Source: Dinoroseobacter sp049801095
GTDB taxonomy: Bacteria; Pseudomonadota; Alphaproteobacteria; Rhodobacterales; Rhodobacteraceae
NCBI RefSeq assembly: GCF_049801095.1
Contig: NZ_JBNAGH010000001.1
Span: forward strand, 930,001-994,000
Length of the DNA: 64,000 nucleotides
Direction of reading: 5' to 3'
The notes under the pieces are model-generated. The model saw only the letters and a list, made by a program, of their open reading frames with translations, was not told where the DNA came from and made no database searches. This document shows, piece by piece, positions 8,889 through 17,536 of the stretch (within the stretch, counting starts at the first letter, position 1; each line of letters begins with the position of its first letter). Position numbers and translations under genes: made by a program.

Positions 8889-9482
8889 ATGATCGACGCA
8901 GCTACCAAGACCGCCTTCGCTCTCCTGGGCCTCGCACCGACCACCGATGTCACCGCGATCCGGAAAGCCTGGCGCAAGCTGGTTCGGATCCATCACCCGG
9001 ATCAGGCGGAGGGCTGCAAGGACGAAGCCAATGCTCGCCTGGCCGAGATCAACGCCGCGTTTGACCTCGTCTGGGTCTGGGCCGAGCAAGGCCCCCAGAC
9101 CGCGCAAGCCTCCCGCGCCGACGCCCAGGCCGAAGCCCGCGCCAAGGCCGAAGCTGCCGCACGCCGCGCCGCTGCCGAGGCAGCCGCCCGCGCCAAGGCA
9201 GAGGCCGCTGCGCGTGCCAAGGCCGAAGCGGCTGCCCGTGCCAAAGCGGAAGCCGCCGCCCGTGCGAAAGCCGAAGCAGCTGCACGCGCCAAAGCGGAAG
9301 CCGAGGCTCGGACCAAGGCGCAAGCCGCAGCCCGCGCCAAGGCCGAAGCCGCCGCCCGCGCCCAGAACGCCGCGCGCACCCGCACCGACACCAGCGCCGC
9401 CGCCGTCGCCCGGGCCCGCTTCATGGACGCTCTCTCGGCTCTGGAGCCCAAAGCCGCCCAGCGTACCTTTGGGTTTGCCTGA
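8889..9482 (+). CDS. J-domain protein with 8-residue Ala-rich charged repeat tail
   Basis: A 197-aa protein. Residues 1-70 form a DnaJ-like J domain: AIRKAWRKLVRIHHPDQ contains helix II and the HPD tripeptide (36-38) needed to stimulate an Hsp70 ATPase. Residues about 75-165 are tandem copies of an AARAKAEA-type octapeptide (24-bp period), predicted to be a long charged helix. A short conserved-looking C-terminus (RARFMDALSALEPK...) follows. No zinc-finger or client-binding domain of classical DnaJ is present. The ATG at 8889 directly precedes the J domain; an in-frame ATG at 8832 would add 19 non-homologous residues. A DnaK partner is likely but not shown. Confidence 0.8.
   Translation: MIDAATKTAFALLGLAPTTDVTAIRKAWRKLVRIHHPDQAEGCKDEANARLAEINAAFDLVWVWAEQGPQTAQASRADAQAEARAKAEAAARRAAAEAAARAKAEAAARAKAEAAARAKAEAAARAKAEAAARAKAEAEARTKAQAAARAKAEAAARAQNAARTRTDTSAAAVARARFMDALSALEPKAAQRTFGFA
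9115..9370 (+). repeat. Tandem 24-bp coding repeat (AARAKAEA)
   Basis: About eight units encode ARAKAEAA-like octapeptides. Synonymous codons (GCC/GCG/GCT/GCA, CGC/CGT/CGG, AAG/AAA) differ among units, so the protein repeat is better conserved than the DNA repeat. Arg at i and Glu at i+4 would make salt bridges along a single helix. Confidence 0.8.
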
Positions 9483-9785
9483 TCCCTAAAATTCGACTCA
9501 AGCGCCGCTCAAACTCTGAACGCTTTTGAAAGAGTTTGGCCCGATTTCCAGAGAGATCGATCCCGCGAGCGTCCTCCAGGGCTGTTGTCAGGCCAGCAAG
9601 ACACAGATGCCAAAGGATTGGGCATCTGCGCAAAACCAAGACAATCTCTTGCCAAATCTCTTGCAAAGCCTCCGGATCCCCGGTTTCCTGTGCTGGGTTG
9701 ATCCAGATACAAGGGGCTGCCTTCTACGCCGCATCGAAGGCTGCAGAACCCTCCCTCGCTTCAGTAACGCGGCGGGCACATATCT
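9483..9785 (+). promoter_or_regulatory. 303-bp leader region upstream of xdhA with hairpin and direct repeats
   Basis: No gene is seen here. It holds a weak AAACTCT/AGAGTTT stem (9511-9537), a perfect 8-bp hairpin CAGATGCC/GGCATCTG with a 9-nt loop (9604-9628), and a 12-bp-spaced direct repeat AATCTCTTGC (9643-9652 and 9655-9664). These could be a regulator-binding site or a structured leader for the purine operon. No known riboswitch class was recognised by eye. Confidence 0.35.
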
Positions 9786-11183
9786 ATGGAGACGACGTTT
9801 CTTCTGAATGGAGAGACCGTGTGCGTCGCGGATGAACCCGCGACACGGACCCTGTTGGATTGGCTGCGCGAGCGGCGCGGACTGACCGGCACGAAGGAAG
9901 GCTGCAACGAAGGCGATTGCGGCGCGTGTACGGTGATCGTCACCGACGAGGCCGGGCCGCGGACGTTGAATGCCTGCATCCTGTTTCTGCCGCAGCTGCG
10001 GGGCAAGGCCGTGCGGACGGTGGAGGGGATCTCCGGGCCAGATGGCACGCTGCACCCGATGCAAGAAGCGATGGTCACCCATCATGGGAGCCAATGCGGC
10101 TTCTGCACGCCAGGGATCATCGCCACCCTGGCCTGCGCCCATAGCGCGGGCAAAACCGACTACGCGGATCAACTGGCGGGCAATCTATGCCGATGCACGG
10201 GTTACGCCCCGATCCTGCGCGCCGCCGAGGCCGCGACGGACGCACCAGTCCCAAACTGGATGACCGAGCCACCCTTGCCGGACCCGGCGTCGCAGGCGCG
10301 GGAGGCCACGACAGCGGGCGCGGAGGCGGGCGTGGTGCAGCCGCGCTCCTCCGACGCGCTCGCCACATGGTACGCCGCCAACCCGGATGCGACCCTGATC
10401 GCAGGCGCCACGGATGTCGGGCTCTGGGTGACCAAACAGCTACGCGAGCTTGCTCCGATCGCCTATCTCTCCGGCTGCGAGGATCTCAAAACCGTTCAGA
10501 CCAACCCTGACCACTGGCGCGTGGGCGCGATGGTCGCCATCACCGATCTCTTGGAACTCGTTCGCGACGAGTACCCGAGCCTTGCGGAAATGCTGCGCCG
10601 CTATGGCTCGGTGCAGGTGCGCAACGCCGCCACCTTGGGCGGCAATATCGCCAATGGCTCCCCCATCGGGGACAGCCCGCCCCCGCTCATCGCCCTGGAT
10701 GCGACGCTGCATCTGCGACACGGAGAGGCGCGCCGCGATCTGCCGCTCGAGGCGTTCTTTCTCGACTATGGCAAACAGGATCGCGCCGCCGGCGAGTTTG
10801 TCGAGGCCATCACCATCCCCCGCGGGCAAAAGGCCCTCAGGGTCTACAAGCTCTCGAAGCGGTTCGATCAAGACATCTCGGCCGTCTGTGGTGCCTTCAA
10901 CCTGCAGCGCGATGGCGACACCATCGCGCGGACGCGCATCGCCTTTGGCGGCATGGCAGGGATCCCCAAACGCGCGACCCATGCAGAACAAGCCCTCACC
11001 GGCGCGCCCTGGACGGCCGCCTCATTCGAGGCAGCCGCCGATTCCCTCGCCCTGGATTTCACACCCCTGAGCGACATGCGGGCCTCTGCGGATTACAGAC
11101 TGCGCAGCACACAGAACATGCTGCACCGCTACAGGGCCGAAATCGAGGGGGTGCCGACCTCCCTCGCGGAGCTGCGCCCATGA
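9786..11183 (+). CDS. xdhA: Xanthine dehydrogenase small subunit (2Fe-2S and FAD)
   Basis: The electron-transfer subunit of bacterial xanthine dehydrogenase, which oxidises hypoxanthine and xanthine to urate with NAD as acceptor. The plant-type [2Fe-2S] cysteines are in GCNEGDCGACTV (about 39-50). The second cluster uses CGFCTPG and CRCTGY (about 103-140). The FAD domain carries IAGATDVGLWV and RNAATLGGNIANGSP. The length of 465 aa is typical of the two-subunit alphaproteobacterial enzyme. The ATG at 9786 begins METTFLLNGE. The gene overlaps xdhB by 4 nt (ATGA). Confidence 0.95.
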   Translation: METTFLLNGETVCVADEPATRTLLDWLRERRGLTGTKEGCNEGDCGACTVIVTDEAGPRTLNACILFLPQLRGKAVRTVEGISGPDGTLHPMQEAMVTHHGSQCGFCTPGIIATLACAHSAGKTDYADQLAGNLCRCTGYAPILRAAEAATDAPVPNWMTEPPLPDPASQAREATTAGAEAGVVQPRSSDALATWYAANPDATLIAGATDVGLWVTKQLRELAPIAYLSGCEDLKTVQTNPDHWRVGAMVAITDLLELVRDEYPSLAEMLRRYGSVQVRNAATLGGNIANGSPIGDSPPPLIALDATLHLRHGEARRDLPLEAFFLDYGKQDRAAGEFVEAITIPRGQKALRVYKLSKRFDQDISAVCGAFNLQRDGDTIARTRIAFGGMAGIPKRATHAEQALTGAPWTAASFEAAADSLALDFTPLSDMRASADYRLRSTQNMLHRYRAEIEGVPTSLAELRP

Positions 11184-13534
11184 GTGTCGCCAAGCCCCTG
11201 CCCCATGACGCCGCCCAGCTCCACGTGACCGGCGCGGCGCGCTATGTGGATGATATCCCGACGCCCGCAAACGCCCTGCATCTGGCCTTTGGCCTGAGCG
11301 AGGTCGCCCACGGGGACATCACGGGCCTGAACCTCGAAGCGGTCCGCGCCGCACCCGGTGTGGTCTGCGTTCTGACCGCAGAGGATCTGCCTCACCACAA
11401 CGACGTCTCGCCTTCCCCCTCGCCCGAGCCGATGCTCGCGACGGGGGAGGTCCACTATGTGGGCCAACCGATCTTCATCGTGGCCGCCGAGAGCCATCTG
11501 GCCGCGCGCAAGGCCGTACGGCTGGCACAGGTGACCTACGCGGAAAAACCCGCACTTCTCACCATTGACGATGCTCTCGCCGCCGGTGCGATCTTTGAAG
11601 AGGCCCCGCGCCACTACACCAAGGGCGATGCGGAGGCGGCCCTCGCCACCGCGCCCCAGGTGATCGCGGGCAGTATGGAGATTGGCGGGCAGGAGCATTT
11701 CTATCTGGAAGGTCAGGCCGCCCTCGCCCTGCCCCAGGAAGGCGGCGACATGATCGTCCATTCTTCCACCCAGCATCCGACCGAGATCCAGCACAAGGTG
11801 GCCGAAACCCTCGGCGTGCCGATGCATAGCGTCCGGGTCGAGATCCGGCGCATGGGCGGCGGGTTCGGTGGCAAGGAAAGCCAGGGCAACGCGCTGGCCT
11901 GCTCCTGCGCGGTGGTCGCGTCCCTCACCGGGCGTCCGGCCAAGATGCGCTATGACCGGGATGACGACATGGTCATCACCGGCAAGCGCCATGATTTCCG
12001 CATCGATTATAGGGTCGGGATTGATAGCGAGGGCCGCATTCTCGGGATCGCATTTGAGCAATACTGCCGCTGCGGCTGGTCCATGGATCTGAGCCTGCCT
12101 GTGGCCGACCGGGCCATGCTCCACGCGGACAACGCCTATCATCTGGAGCATGTGTCGATCCGCTCCCACAGGTTACGCACAAATACCCAGTCGAACACGG
12201 CGTTCCGGGGATTTGGCGGGCCTCAGGGCATGGTGGGGATCGAGCGGGTTCTGGATCATATCGCCTTTGTGGTCGGGCGCGATCCGCTCGATGTGCGGCG
12301 CTTGAATTATTATGCGGAGGGGGGCCGTCTGCCCCCCGCTGCCGCTGGCAGCCCCCCCGAGGATATTTCCGGACTTAAGTCAGAGGGGGCAGTGCAGACC
12401 ACGCCCTATCACATGCCGGTGGAAGATTTCGTTCTGCATGGGCTGACGGATCAGTTGGCGCAGCAGGCCGAGTATGGCGTGCGGCGTGCGCAGATCCGGG
12501 CCTGGAACGAGACGAGCCCCCTGATCAAGCGGGGGCTGGCGCTGACGCCGGTGAAGTTCGGGATCTCCTTCACGCTGACCCATCTCAACCAGGCGGGCGC
12601 GCTGGTCCATGTCTATCAGGACGGCTCGATCCACATGAACCATGGCGGGACCGAGATGGGACAGGGCCTGTTCCAGAAGGTTGCCCAAGTGGCCGCCGCC
12701 CGGTTTGGCGTGGATGTTGGCGCGGTCAAGATCACCGCCACCGATACGGGCAAGGTGCCCAACACCTCGGCTACGGCGGCCTCTTCAGGCTCGGATCTGA
12801 ACGGCATGGCGGTACAGGCGGCCTGTGACACGATCCGCGACCGGATTGCCGAATGCATAGCTCCGGATCTGCAGGCGCGACCGGAGGAGATCGTCTTCGA
12901 AGGCGGCATGCTGCGCGCGGGCGGGGCGGAGATCTCTTTCCCGGAGGCCGTGCAGAGGGCCTATATGTCCCGGGTCAGCCTCTCGGCGACCGGGTTCTAC
13001 AAGACCCCCAAGATCGTCTGGGACCGGATCAAGGGCGAGGGGCGGCCGTTCTACTACTTCGCCTATGGCGCGGCGCTGACCGAGGTCGCGGTAGATACGC
13101 TGACCGGCGAGTACCGGATTTTGCGCACGGATATCCTCCATGATGCGGGGGCATCGCTAAACCCCGCGCTGGATATCGGTCAGATCGAGGGCGGCTATGT
13201 GCAGGGTGCGGGCTGGCTCACCATGGAGGAGCTGGTCTGGGACAAGGCCGGGCGGCTCCGGACCCACGCGCCTTCGACCTACAAGATACCGGCGGTCGGC
13301 GACACGCCCCCGGTCTTCAACGTGGCTCTCTGGGACGGGTCGAACCGGGAGGAGACGGTCTATCGCTCCAAGGCCGTGGGGGAGCCGCCCCTGATGCTCG
13401 GGATTTCGGCGCTCATGGCGCTCTCGGATGCGGTGGCGGCCTGCGGCGATGGCGGGACCTACCCGGACCTCGACGCGCCTGCGACACCGGAACGGGTGCT
13501 CTGGGCGATTGAGCATGTGCGGGGCGCGTCATGA
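11180..13534 (+). CDS. xdhB: Xanthine dehydrogenase molybdopterin-binding subunit with in-frame repeat insertion
   Basis: The 784-aa Moco subunit. Family marks are GQEHFYLEGQAA (about 172-183), MGGGFGGKE in the cofactor region, TAFRGFGGPQG, and the catalytic Glu in KAVGEPPLM near the C-terminus. Residues about 381-404 (GGRLPPAAAG...SEGA) are encoded by a sequence that looks like the dispersed palindromic repeat of this genome: two perfect hairpins and a tail GGATATTTCCGGACTTAAG. The frame stays open, so the protein probably carries a surface linker insertion between NYYAE and TTPYHMPVED. It overlaps xdhA and xdhC by 4 nt each. Confidence 0.94.
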   Translation: MSVAKPLPHDAAQLHVTGAARYVDDIPTPANALHLAFGLSEVAHGDITGLNLEAVRAAPGVVCVLTAEDLPHHNDVSPSPSPEPMLATGEVHYVGQPIFIVAAESHLAARKAVRLAQVTYAEKPALLTIDDALAAGAIFEEAPRHYTKGDAEAALATAPQVIAGSMEIGGQEHFYLEGQAALALPQEGGDMIVHSSTQHPTEIQHKVAETLGVPMHSVRVEIRRMGGGFGGKESQGNALACSCAVVASLTGRPAKMRYDRDDDMVITGKRHDFRIDYRVGIDSEGRILGIAFEQYCRCGWSMDLSLPVADRAMLHADNAYHLEHVSIRSHRLRTNTQSNTAFRGFGGPQGMVGIERVLDHIAFVVGRDPLDVRRLNYYAEGGRLPPAAAGSPPEDISGLKSEGAVQTTPYHMPVEDFVLHGLTDQLAQQAEYGVRRAQIRAWNETSPLIKRGLALTPVKFGISFTLTHLNQAGALVHVYQDGSIHMNHGGTEMGQGLFQKVAQVAAARFGVDVGAVKITATDTGKVPNTSATAASSGSDLNGMAVQAACDTIRDRIAECIAPDLQARPEEIVFEGGMLRAGGAEISFPEAVQRAYMSRVSLSATGFYKTPKIVWDRIKGEGRPFYYFAYGAALTEVAVDTLTGEYRILRTDILHDAGASLNPALDIGQIEGGYVQGAGWLTMEELVWDKAGRLRTHAPSTYKIPAVGDTPPVFNVALWDGSNREETVYRSKAVGEPPLMLGISALMALSDAVAACGDGGTYPDLDAPATPERVLWAIEHVRGAS
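12320..12391 (-). repeat. Diverged palindromic repeat inside xdhB, copy 6
   Basis: Within coding sequence: stem GGGGGGC/GCCCCCC, stem GCTGCC/GGCAGC with a 3-nt loop, then GGATATTTCCGGACTTAAG. The tail matches copies 2 and 4 (GGATATTTAGGGACTTAAG) at 17 of 19 positions. The length change is a multiple of three with no stop codon in the used frame. Confidence 0.7.
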
Positions 13535-14481
13535 GCCTCGACCCGGACGCCCTGCGCACTGCGATCGCAGCCCACGGGCCCGTGGCGCGGGTTGTGGTGG
13601 CCGAGATCAAGGGCTCCGTGCCCCGGGAAGTCGGCGCATCGATGCTGGTCTGGGCCGAGGGGCAATCGGGGACGATCGGGGGCGGCGCTCTGGAATATGA
13701 GGCCGCGGCGCGGGCGCGGGAGAGCTGGCGGGATCGGCTCGATCCGGTGCCGCTTGGCCCCGGGCTTGGCCAGTGCTGCGGCGGAGCGGTGACGCTGCTG
13801 ACCGAGATTTATGACGCAAATCGACTGGAGGCGCTGACCGGTCCGCTTCATGCGCGCGCCCTACCGGGGACAGCGGGGGAGCCGCCTCTCGTTCTGCGCC
13901 GGATCCTCGCCGAAGCCCGCGGACAGGGGCAGATCCCGCGTCTGCGGATGGTCGATGGCTGGGTGGTGGAGGCGATGTCCCCGCCGCGCCGCCCCCTCTG
14001 GATCTTTGGCGCAGGCCATGTGGGCCGGGCGCTGGTGCACACGCTGGCGCCCCTGCCGGATCTTGCGATCACCTGGGTCGATACGGGGCCGGAGCGGTTT
14101 CCGGAGACTGTCCCACCTGGCGTCACCTGCCTGCCTGCTGCGGACCCGGTGGTCGCTGCCCGTCGCGCGCCGCCGGAAGCGACCCATCTCATCCTGACCT
14201 ATTCCCACACGCTGGATCTGGCGCTCTGCCACGCGCTTCTGCAACAGCCTTGCGCCGGGATCGGGTTGATCGGCTCGCAGACCAAATGGGCGCGCTTCCG
14301 GTCCCGGCTGGCGCAACTGGGCCACGCACCTGCCCAAATTTCACGCATCACCTGTCCAATTGGCGATCCAAGCCTCGGCAAACATCCGCAGGCCATTGCC
14401 GTAGGGGTCGCCGCCAGCCTACTTTCCGAGCAGATGACCAAAAGACCCGCAGAACTTCCGCCCCGCGAGGCGCGCTCGTGA
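13531..14481 (+). CDS. xdhC: Xanthine dehydrogenase accessory protein XdhC
   Basis: A 316-aa Moco chaperone that binds and sulfurates the molybdenum cofactor before insertion into XdhB. The N-terminal XdhC/CoxI-like part has GSVPREVGASMLVW and GTIGGGALEYEA plus GQCCGGAVTLL. The C-terminal Rossmann-like part has WIFGAGHVGRALV (about 149-161) and GLIGSQTKWARFR. The start overlaps the xdhB stop by 4 nt (ATGA), and the stop overlaps the next gene's GTG start (GTGA). Confidence 0.93.
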   Translation: MSLDPDALRTAIAAHGPVARVVVAEIKGSVPREVGASMLVWAEGQSGTIGGGALEYEAAARARESWRDRLDPVPLGPGLGQCCGGAVTLLTEIYDANRLEALTGPLHARALPGTAGEPPLVLRRILAEARGQGQIPRLRMVDGWVVEAMSPPRRPLWIFGAGHVGRALVHTLAPLPDLAITWVDTGPERFPETVPPGVTCLPAADPVVAARRAPPEATHLILTYSHTLDLALCHALLQQPCAGIGLIGSQTKWARFRSRLAQLGHAPAQISRITCPIGDPSLGKHPQAIAVGVAASLLSEQMTKRPAELPPREARS

Positions 14482-16013
14482 CGTCGCTGCTGACCGTTGA
14501 GAGCCTGACCAAGGCCTATCCCGGGGTCGTCGCCAACGATTCCGTGTCCTTCGAGATCGCCCCCGGTGAGGTCCATGCGTTGCTGGGCGAAAACGGCGCG
14601 GGCAAGTCCACGCTGGTGAAGATGATCTACGGGCTCGTGCGCCCCGACAGTGGCAGCATGACCCTGCGCGACGCGCCTTTTGCCCCGCCAGAGCCCCGGA
14701 TCGCGCGCGCCTCGGGCGTCGCCATGGTGTTCCAGCATTTCAGCCTGTTCGAAGCGCTGACCGTGGCCGAGAATATCGCCCTGGGGATGGAAGATCCGCC
14801 CAAGATGCGCGATCTGGCGACCCGGATCACCGAGGTCAGCCATGCCTATGGCCTGCCCCTCGATCCGGCCCGCCTCGTCGGCACGCTCAGCGCCGGGGAG
14901 CGGCAACGGGTCGAGATCATCCGTTGCCTTCTGCAAGACCCAAAACTCCTGATCATGGACGAGCCGACCTCGGTCCTGACCCCGCAGGAGGTTGAAATCC
15001 TCTTTGGCACTCTGCGCAAGCTGCGCGATGAGGGCACGGCGATCCTCTACATCTCCCACAAGCTCGAGGAAATCCGCAGCCTGTGTGACAGCGCCACGAT
15101 CCTGCGCCTCGGCAAGGTGGTGGGCACCTGTGATCCGCGCGCGAAGTCCGCGCGCGAGCTTGCGGAAATGATGGTCGGCAAGACCCTGCAGCAGACGAAA
15201 TCGGCGGGCCACGCCCATGGTGCGCCGGTGCTGGAGCTGCGCAACCTCTCGCTACCCGCGGCCACGCAATTCGGCACGCCCCTGCGCGACATCAACCTGA
15301 GCGTCCGCGCGGGCGAGGTGCTGGGCATTGGCGGGGTGGCGGGCAATGGGCAGGATGAACTGCTCTCGGCGATCTCCGGCGAGCGGCGGGCCGAGGACGC
15401 GATCTTCCTCCATGGCGAACCGATCAGTGCCGCAGGCCCCACGGCGCGCCGCCATCTGGGCGTGCTCAGCGGCCCGGAGGAGCGTCTCGGCCATGCCGCC
15501 GCCCCGGATATGAGCCTGACCGAGAACGCGCTGCTCACTGGCTCCGTGCGCGAGAACCTGACGCGGCGCGGCTTCCTCGATTGGGGCAAAACCCGCGCCT
15601 TTGCCGAACGGATCATCGCGGAATTCGACGTGCGCACCCCGGGTCCCGGCGCCGCAGCCCGCGCGCTCTCGGGCGGGAACCTGCAGAAATTCGTTATCGG
15701 GCGGGAGGTGCTTCAGCGCCCCGAGGTCCTCGTGGTCAACCAGCCCACCTGGGGGGTCGACGCCTCCGCCGCTGCCGCGATCCGCCAGGCCCTGCTGGAT
15801 CTGGCTGCAGGCGGCACGGCTTTGGTGGTGATCAGTCAGGATCTCGACGAGTTGATGGAGATCTCCGACACCTTCGCTGCCCTCAATGGCGGACGGCTCA
15901 GCGCCAAGGTTCCCGCAGCCGGGCTGACCGTGGACCAGATCGGACTGATGCTCGGCGGGGCTCATGACATGGACGCGCCCAGTGACGAGGCCGAGGCGGT
16001 GCTCCATGGCTGA
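14478..16013 (+). CDS. BMP-type nucleoside/purine ABC transporter, double ATP-binding protein
   Basis: A 511-aa fused ATPase for an importer of the NupA/RbsA-like group. Domain 1 has Walker A GENGAGKST (37-45), signature LSAGERQRVEI and Walker B LLIMDEPTSVL. Domain 2 has a degenerate Walker A (GVAGNGQDELL), signature LSGGNLQKFVIGRE and VLVVNQPTWGVD, where Gln replaces the usual catalytic Glu, as is common in this subfamily. The GTG at 14478 was chosen because it overlaps the xdhC stop as GTGA; the longer open frame reaching upstream lies inside xdhC. Its place after xdhABC points to purine base or nucleoside import. Confidence 0.92.
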   Translation: MTSLLTVESLTKAYPGVVANDSVSFEIAPGEVHALLGENGAGKSTLVKMIYGLVRPDSGSMTLRDAPFAPPEPRIARASGVAMVFQHFSLFEALTVAENIALGMEDPPKMRDLATRITEVSHAYGLPLDPARLVGTLSAGERQRVEIIRCLLQDPKLLIMDEPTSVLTPQEVEILFGTLRKLRDEGTAILYISHKLEEIRSLCDSATILRLGKVVGTCDPRAKSARELAEMMVGKTLQQTKSAGHAHGAPVLELRNLSLPAATQFGTPLRDINLSVRAGEVLGIGGVAGNGQDELLSAISGERRAEDAIFLHGEPISAAGPTARRHLGVLSGPEERLGHAAAPDMSLTENALLTGSVRENLTRRGFLDWGKTRAFAERIIAEFDVRTPGPGAAARALSGGNLQKFVIGREVLQRPEVLVVNQPTWGVDASAAAAIRQALLDLAAGGTALVVISQDLDELMEISDTFAALNGGRLSAKVPAAGLTVDQIGLMLGGAHDMDAPSDEAEAVLHG

Positions 16014-16065
16014 CCACATCTGCCACGCGCGCCAGCGCGGCGACCTCTGCGCACCACCCTGCCCT

Positions 16066-16095
16066 CTTAAGTCTCTAAATATCCCCGCCGGAGGC
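16066..16095 (+). repeat. Dispersed palindromic repeat, copy 3
   Basis: CTTAAGTCTCTAAATATCCC followed by CGCCGGAGGC, in the 147-bp gap between the transporter ATPase and first permease genes. Confidence 0.85.
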
Positions 16096-16160
16096 TCCCG
16101 CCCGCGCAACTGTCCCGACCGGGTCGCAACGGCGCGCGCCACGGCCCCGAGGCCCCAACC

Positions 16161-17246
16161 ATGATCCGTCTCGAAAAACGCCCGAATCCGTCCCGCCTCT
16201 GGACCGCCCTCACCCCGGTGGTTGCGGTGATCCTGACCATGATCGCTGGTGGCATCCTCTTTGCTGCCCTTGGCAAGGACCCGTTCGAGGCCCTGCGCAC
16301 GATCTTCTGGGATCCGCTCTTTTCCGAGCAATTCGCGGCCTTCTCGCGCCCGCAGCTCCTGATCAAGGCCGGGCCCCTGATCCTGATCGCCATCGGTCTC
16401 AGTCTTGGCTTTCGCGCCGGGATCTGGAATATCGGCGCCGAGGGGCAATACATCATGGGCGCGATCTGCGGCGCGGCGGTGGGGCTTGCAGCCTATCCCA
16501 CCGAGAGCGCCCTGATCTTCCCCGCCATGGTGCTCGCCGGAGCTCTCGGCGGCTGGGCCTGGTCGATGATTCCGGCCCTTCTCAAGATCAAATTCGGCAC
16601 GAACGAGATCCTCGTCTCGCTCATGCTCGTCTATGTGGCCGAAGCCATCCTCGCCTCCATGGCGCTCGGCGCCCTGCGCAACCCCGAGGGCGGCGGCTTT
16701 CCCGGCTCGCGCAACCTGTCGCAGATCGACGCCATGTCGAACCCGGAGCTGATCGCAGGCACCGGCATGCATTGGGGCGTGGTCACAGCCTTCATCGCGG
16801 TGATCGCCGCCTATGTGATGTTGAACCGGCATCTGCTCGGCTACCAGATCAAGCTCACGGGGCAAGCCCCCCGCGCCGCGCGCTTTGCCGGGGTGAACCC
16901 GTCGCTCCTGGTGGCGGTCTGCCTCGGGGTTTCGGGCGGGCTCGCCGGGCTCGCGGGCCTTTTTGAAGTCACCGGCCCTGCCGGACAGATCAGCATCGAT
17001 TTCAACTCGGGCTACGGGTTCACGGCGATCATCGTGGCCTTCCTCGGACGCCTGAACCCGATCGGCATCCTGCTCGCCGGGCTCTTGATGGCGCTGACCT
17101 ATATCGGCGGAGAGCTTGCGCAGTTCATGCTCGGCCTGCCCTCGGCGGCGATCCAGGCCTTCCAGGGCATGCTCCTGTTCTTCCTGCTTGGGGTCGACGT
17201 GCTGTCGAACTACCGCGTGCGTCTGGGTAAGGGGTCCACAGCATGA
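16161..17246 (+). CDS. ABC transporter permease 1 (BMP/nucleoside family)
   Basis: A 361-aa inner-membrane permease of the RbsC/branched-chain superfamily. Hydrophobic segments begin at VVAVILTMIAGGILFAAL, and the family cytoplasmic loop is GFRAGIWNIGAEGQYIMGA (about 76-94), with FGTNEILVSLML and a C-terminal FFLLGVDVLSNYR. It pairs with the permease at 17536-18462 to form the transmembrane pathway. The stop overlaps the ATG of the small membrane protein (ATGATG). Confidence 0.92.
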   Translation: MIRLEKRPNPSRLWTALTPVVAVILTMIAGGILFAALGKDPFEALRTIFWDPLFSEQFAAFSRPQLLIKAGPLILIAIGLSLGFRAGIWNIGAEGQYIMGAICGAAVGLAAYPTESALIFPAMVLAGALGGWAWSMIPALLKIKFGTNEILVSLMLVYVAEAILASMALGALRNPEGGGFPGSRNLSQIDAMSNPELIAGTGMHWGVVTAFIAVIAAYVMLNRHLLGYQIKLTGQAPRAARFAGVNPSLLVAVCLGVSGGLAGLAGLFEVTGPAGQISIDFNSGYGFTAIIVAFLGRLNPIGILLAGLLMALTYIGGELAQFMLGLPSAAIQAFQGMLLFFLLGVDVLSNYRVRLGKGSTA

Positions 17247-17536
17247 TGCGCCTTTCCAATCCACCGCTCGCTATGGGGCTGATGATGGGCCTCATGATCC
17301 CGTTCCTGCTCCATGCGGAGACACCGGCTGGGCTGGGCTTTGTGCTGGCGCATGTGGCTGTCTTAGGTGGCGGAGCCGTATTGTTCCTGTTGGTCCCCGG
17401 TTTACGGTCATACCTGCGCCCCCTGCTATCCCACCGCCCTAGCTTCCGCCACCTGCCCCGGATGGCGCTTGGTCTGGCTGCGGGCTGGAGCATCATCTGC
17501 CTTTTCTGCATCGCACTCGACGGGAGCCATTTCTGA
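17243..17536 (+). CDS. Small hydrophobic membrane protein in the purine transporter operon
   Basis: A 97-aa protein with three probable membrane segments (LAMGLMMGLMIPFLLHA; LGFVLAHVAVLGGGAVLFLLV; ALGLAAGWSIICLFCIAL) and a basic loop between the second and third. No family was recognised. Its start overlaps the upstream permease stop by 4 nt and its stop overlaps the downstream permease ATG (TGATG), so it is almost certainly translated with them. It may be an accessory subunit or assembly factor of the importer (inference). Confidence 0.75.
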   Translation: MMRLSNPPLAMGLMMGLMIPFLLHAETPAGLGFVLAHVAVLGGGAVLFLLVPGLRSYLRPLLSHRPSFRHLPRMALGLAAGWSIICLFCIALDGSHF

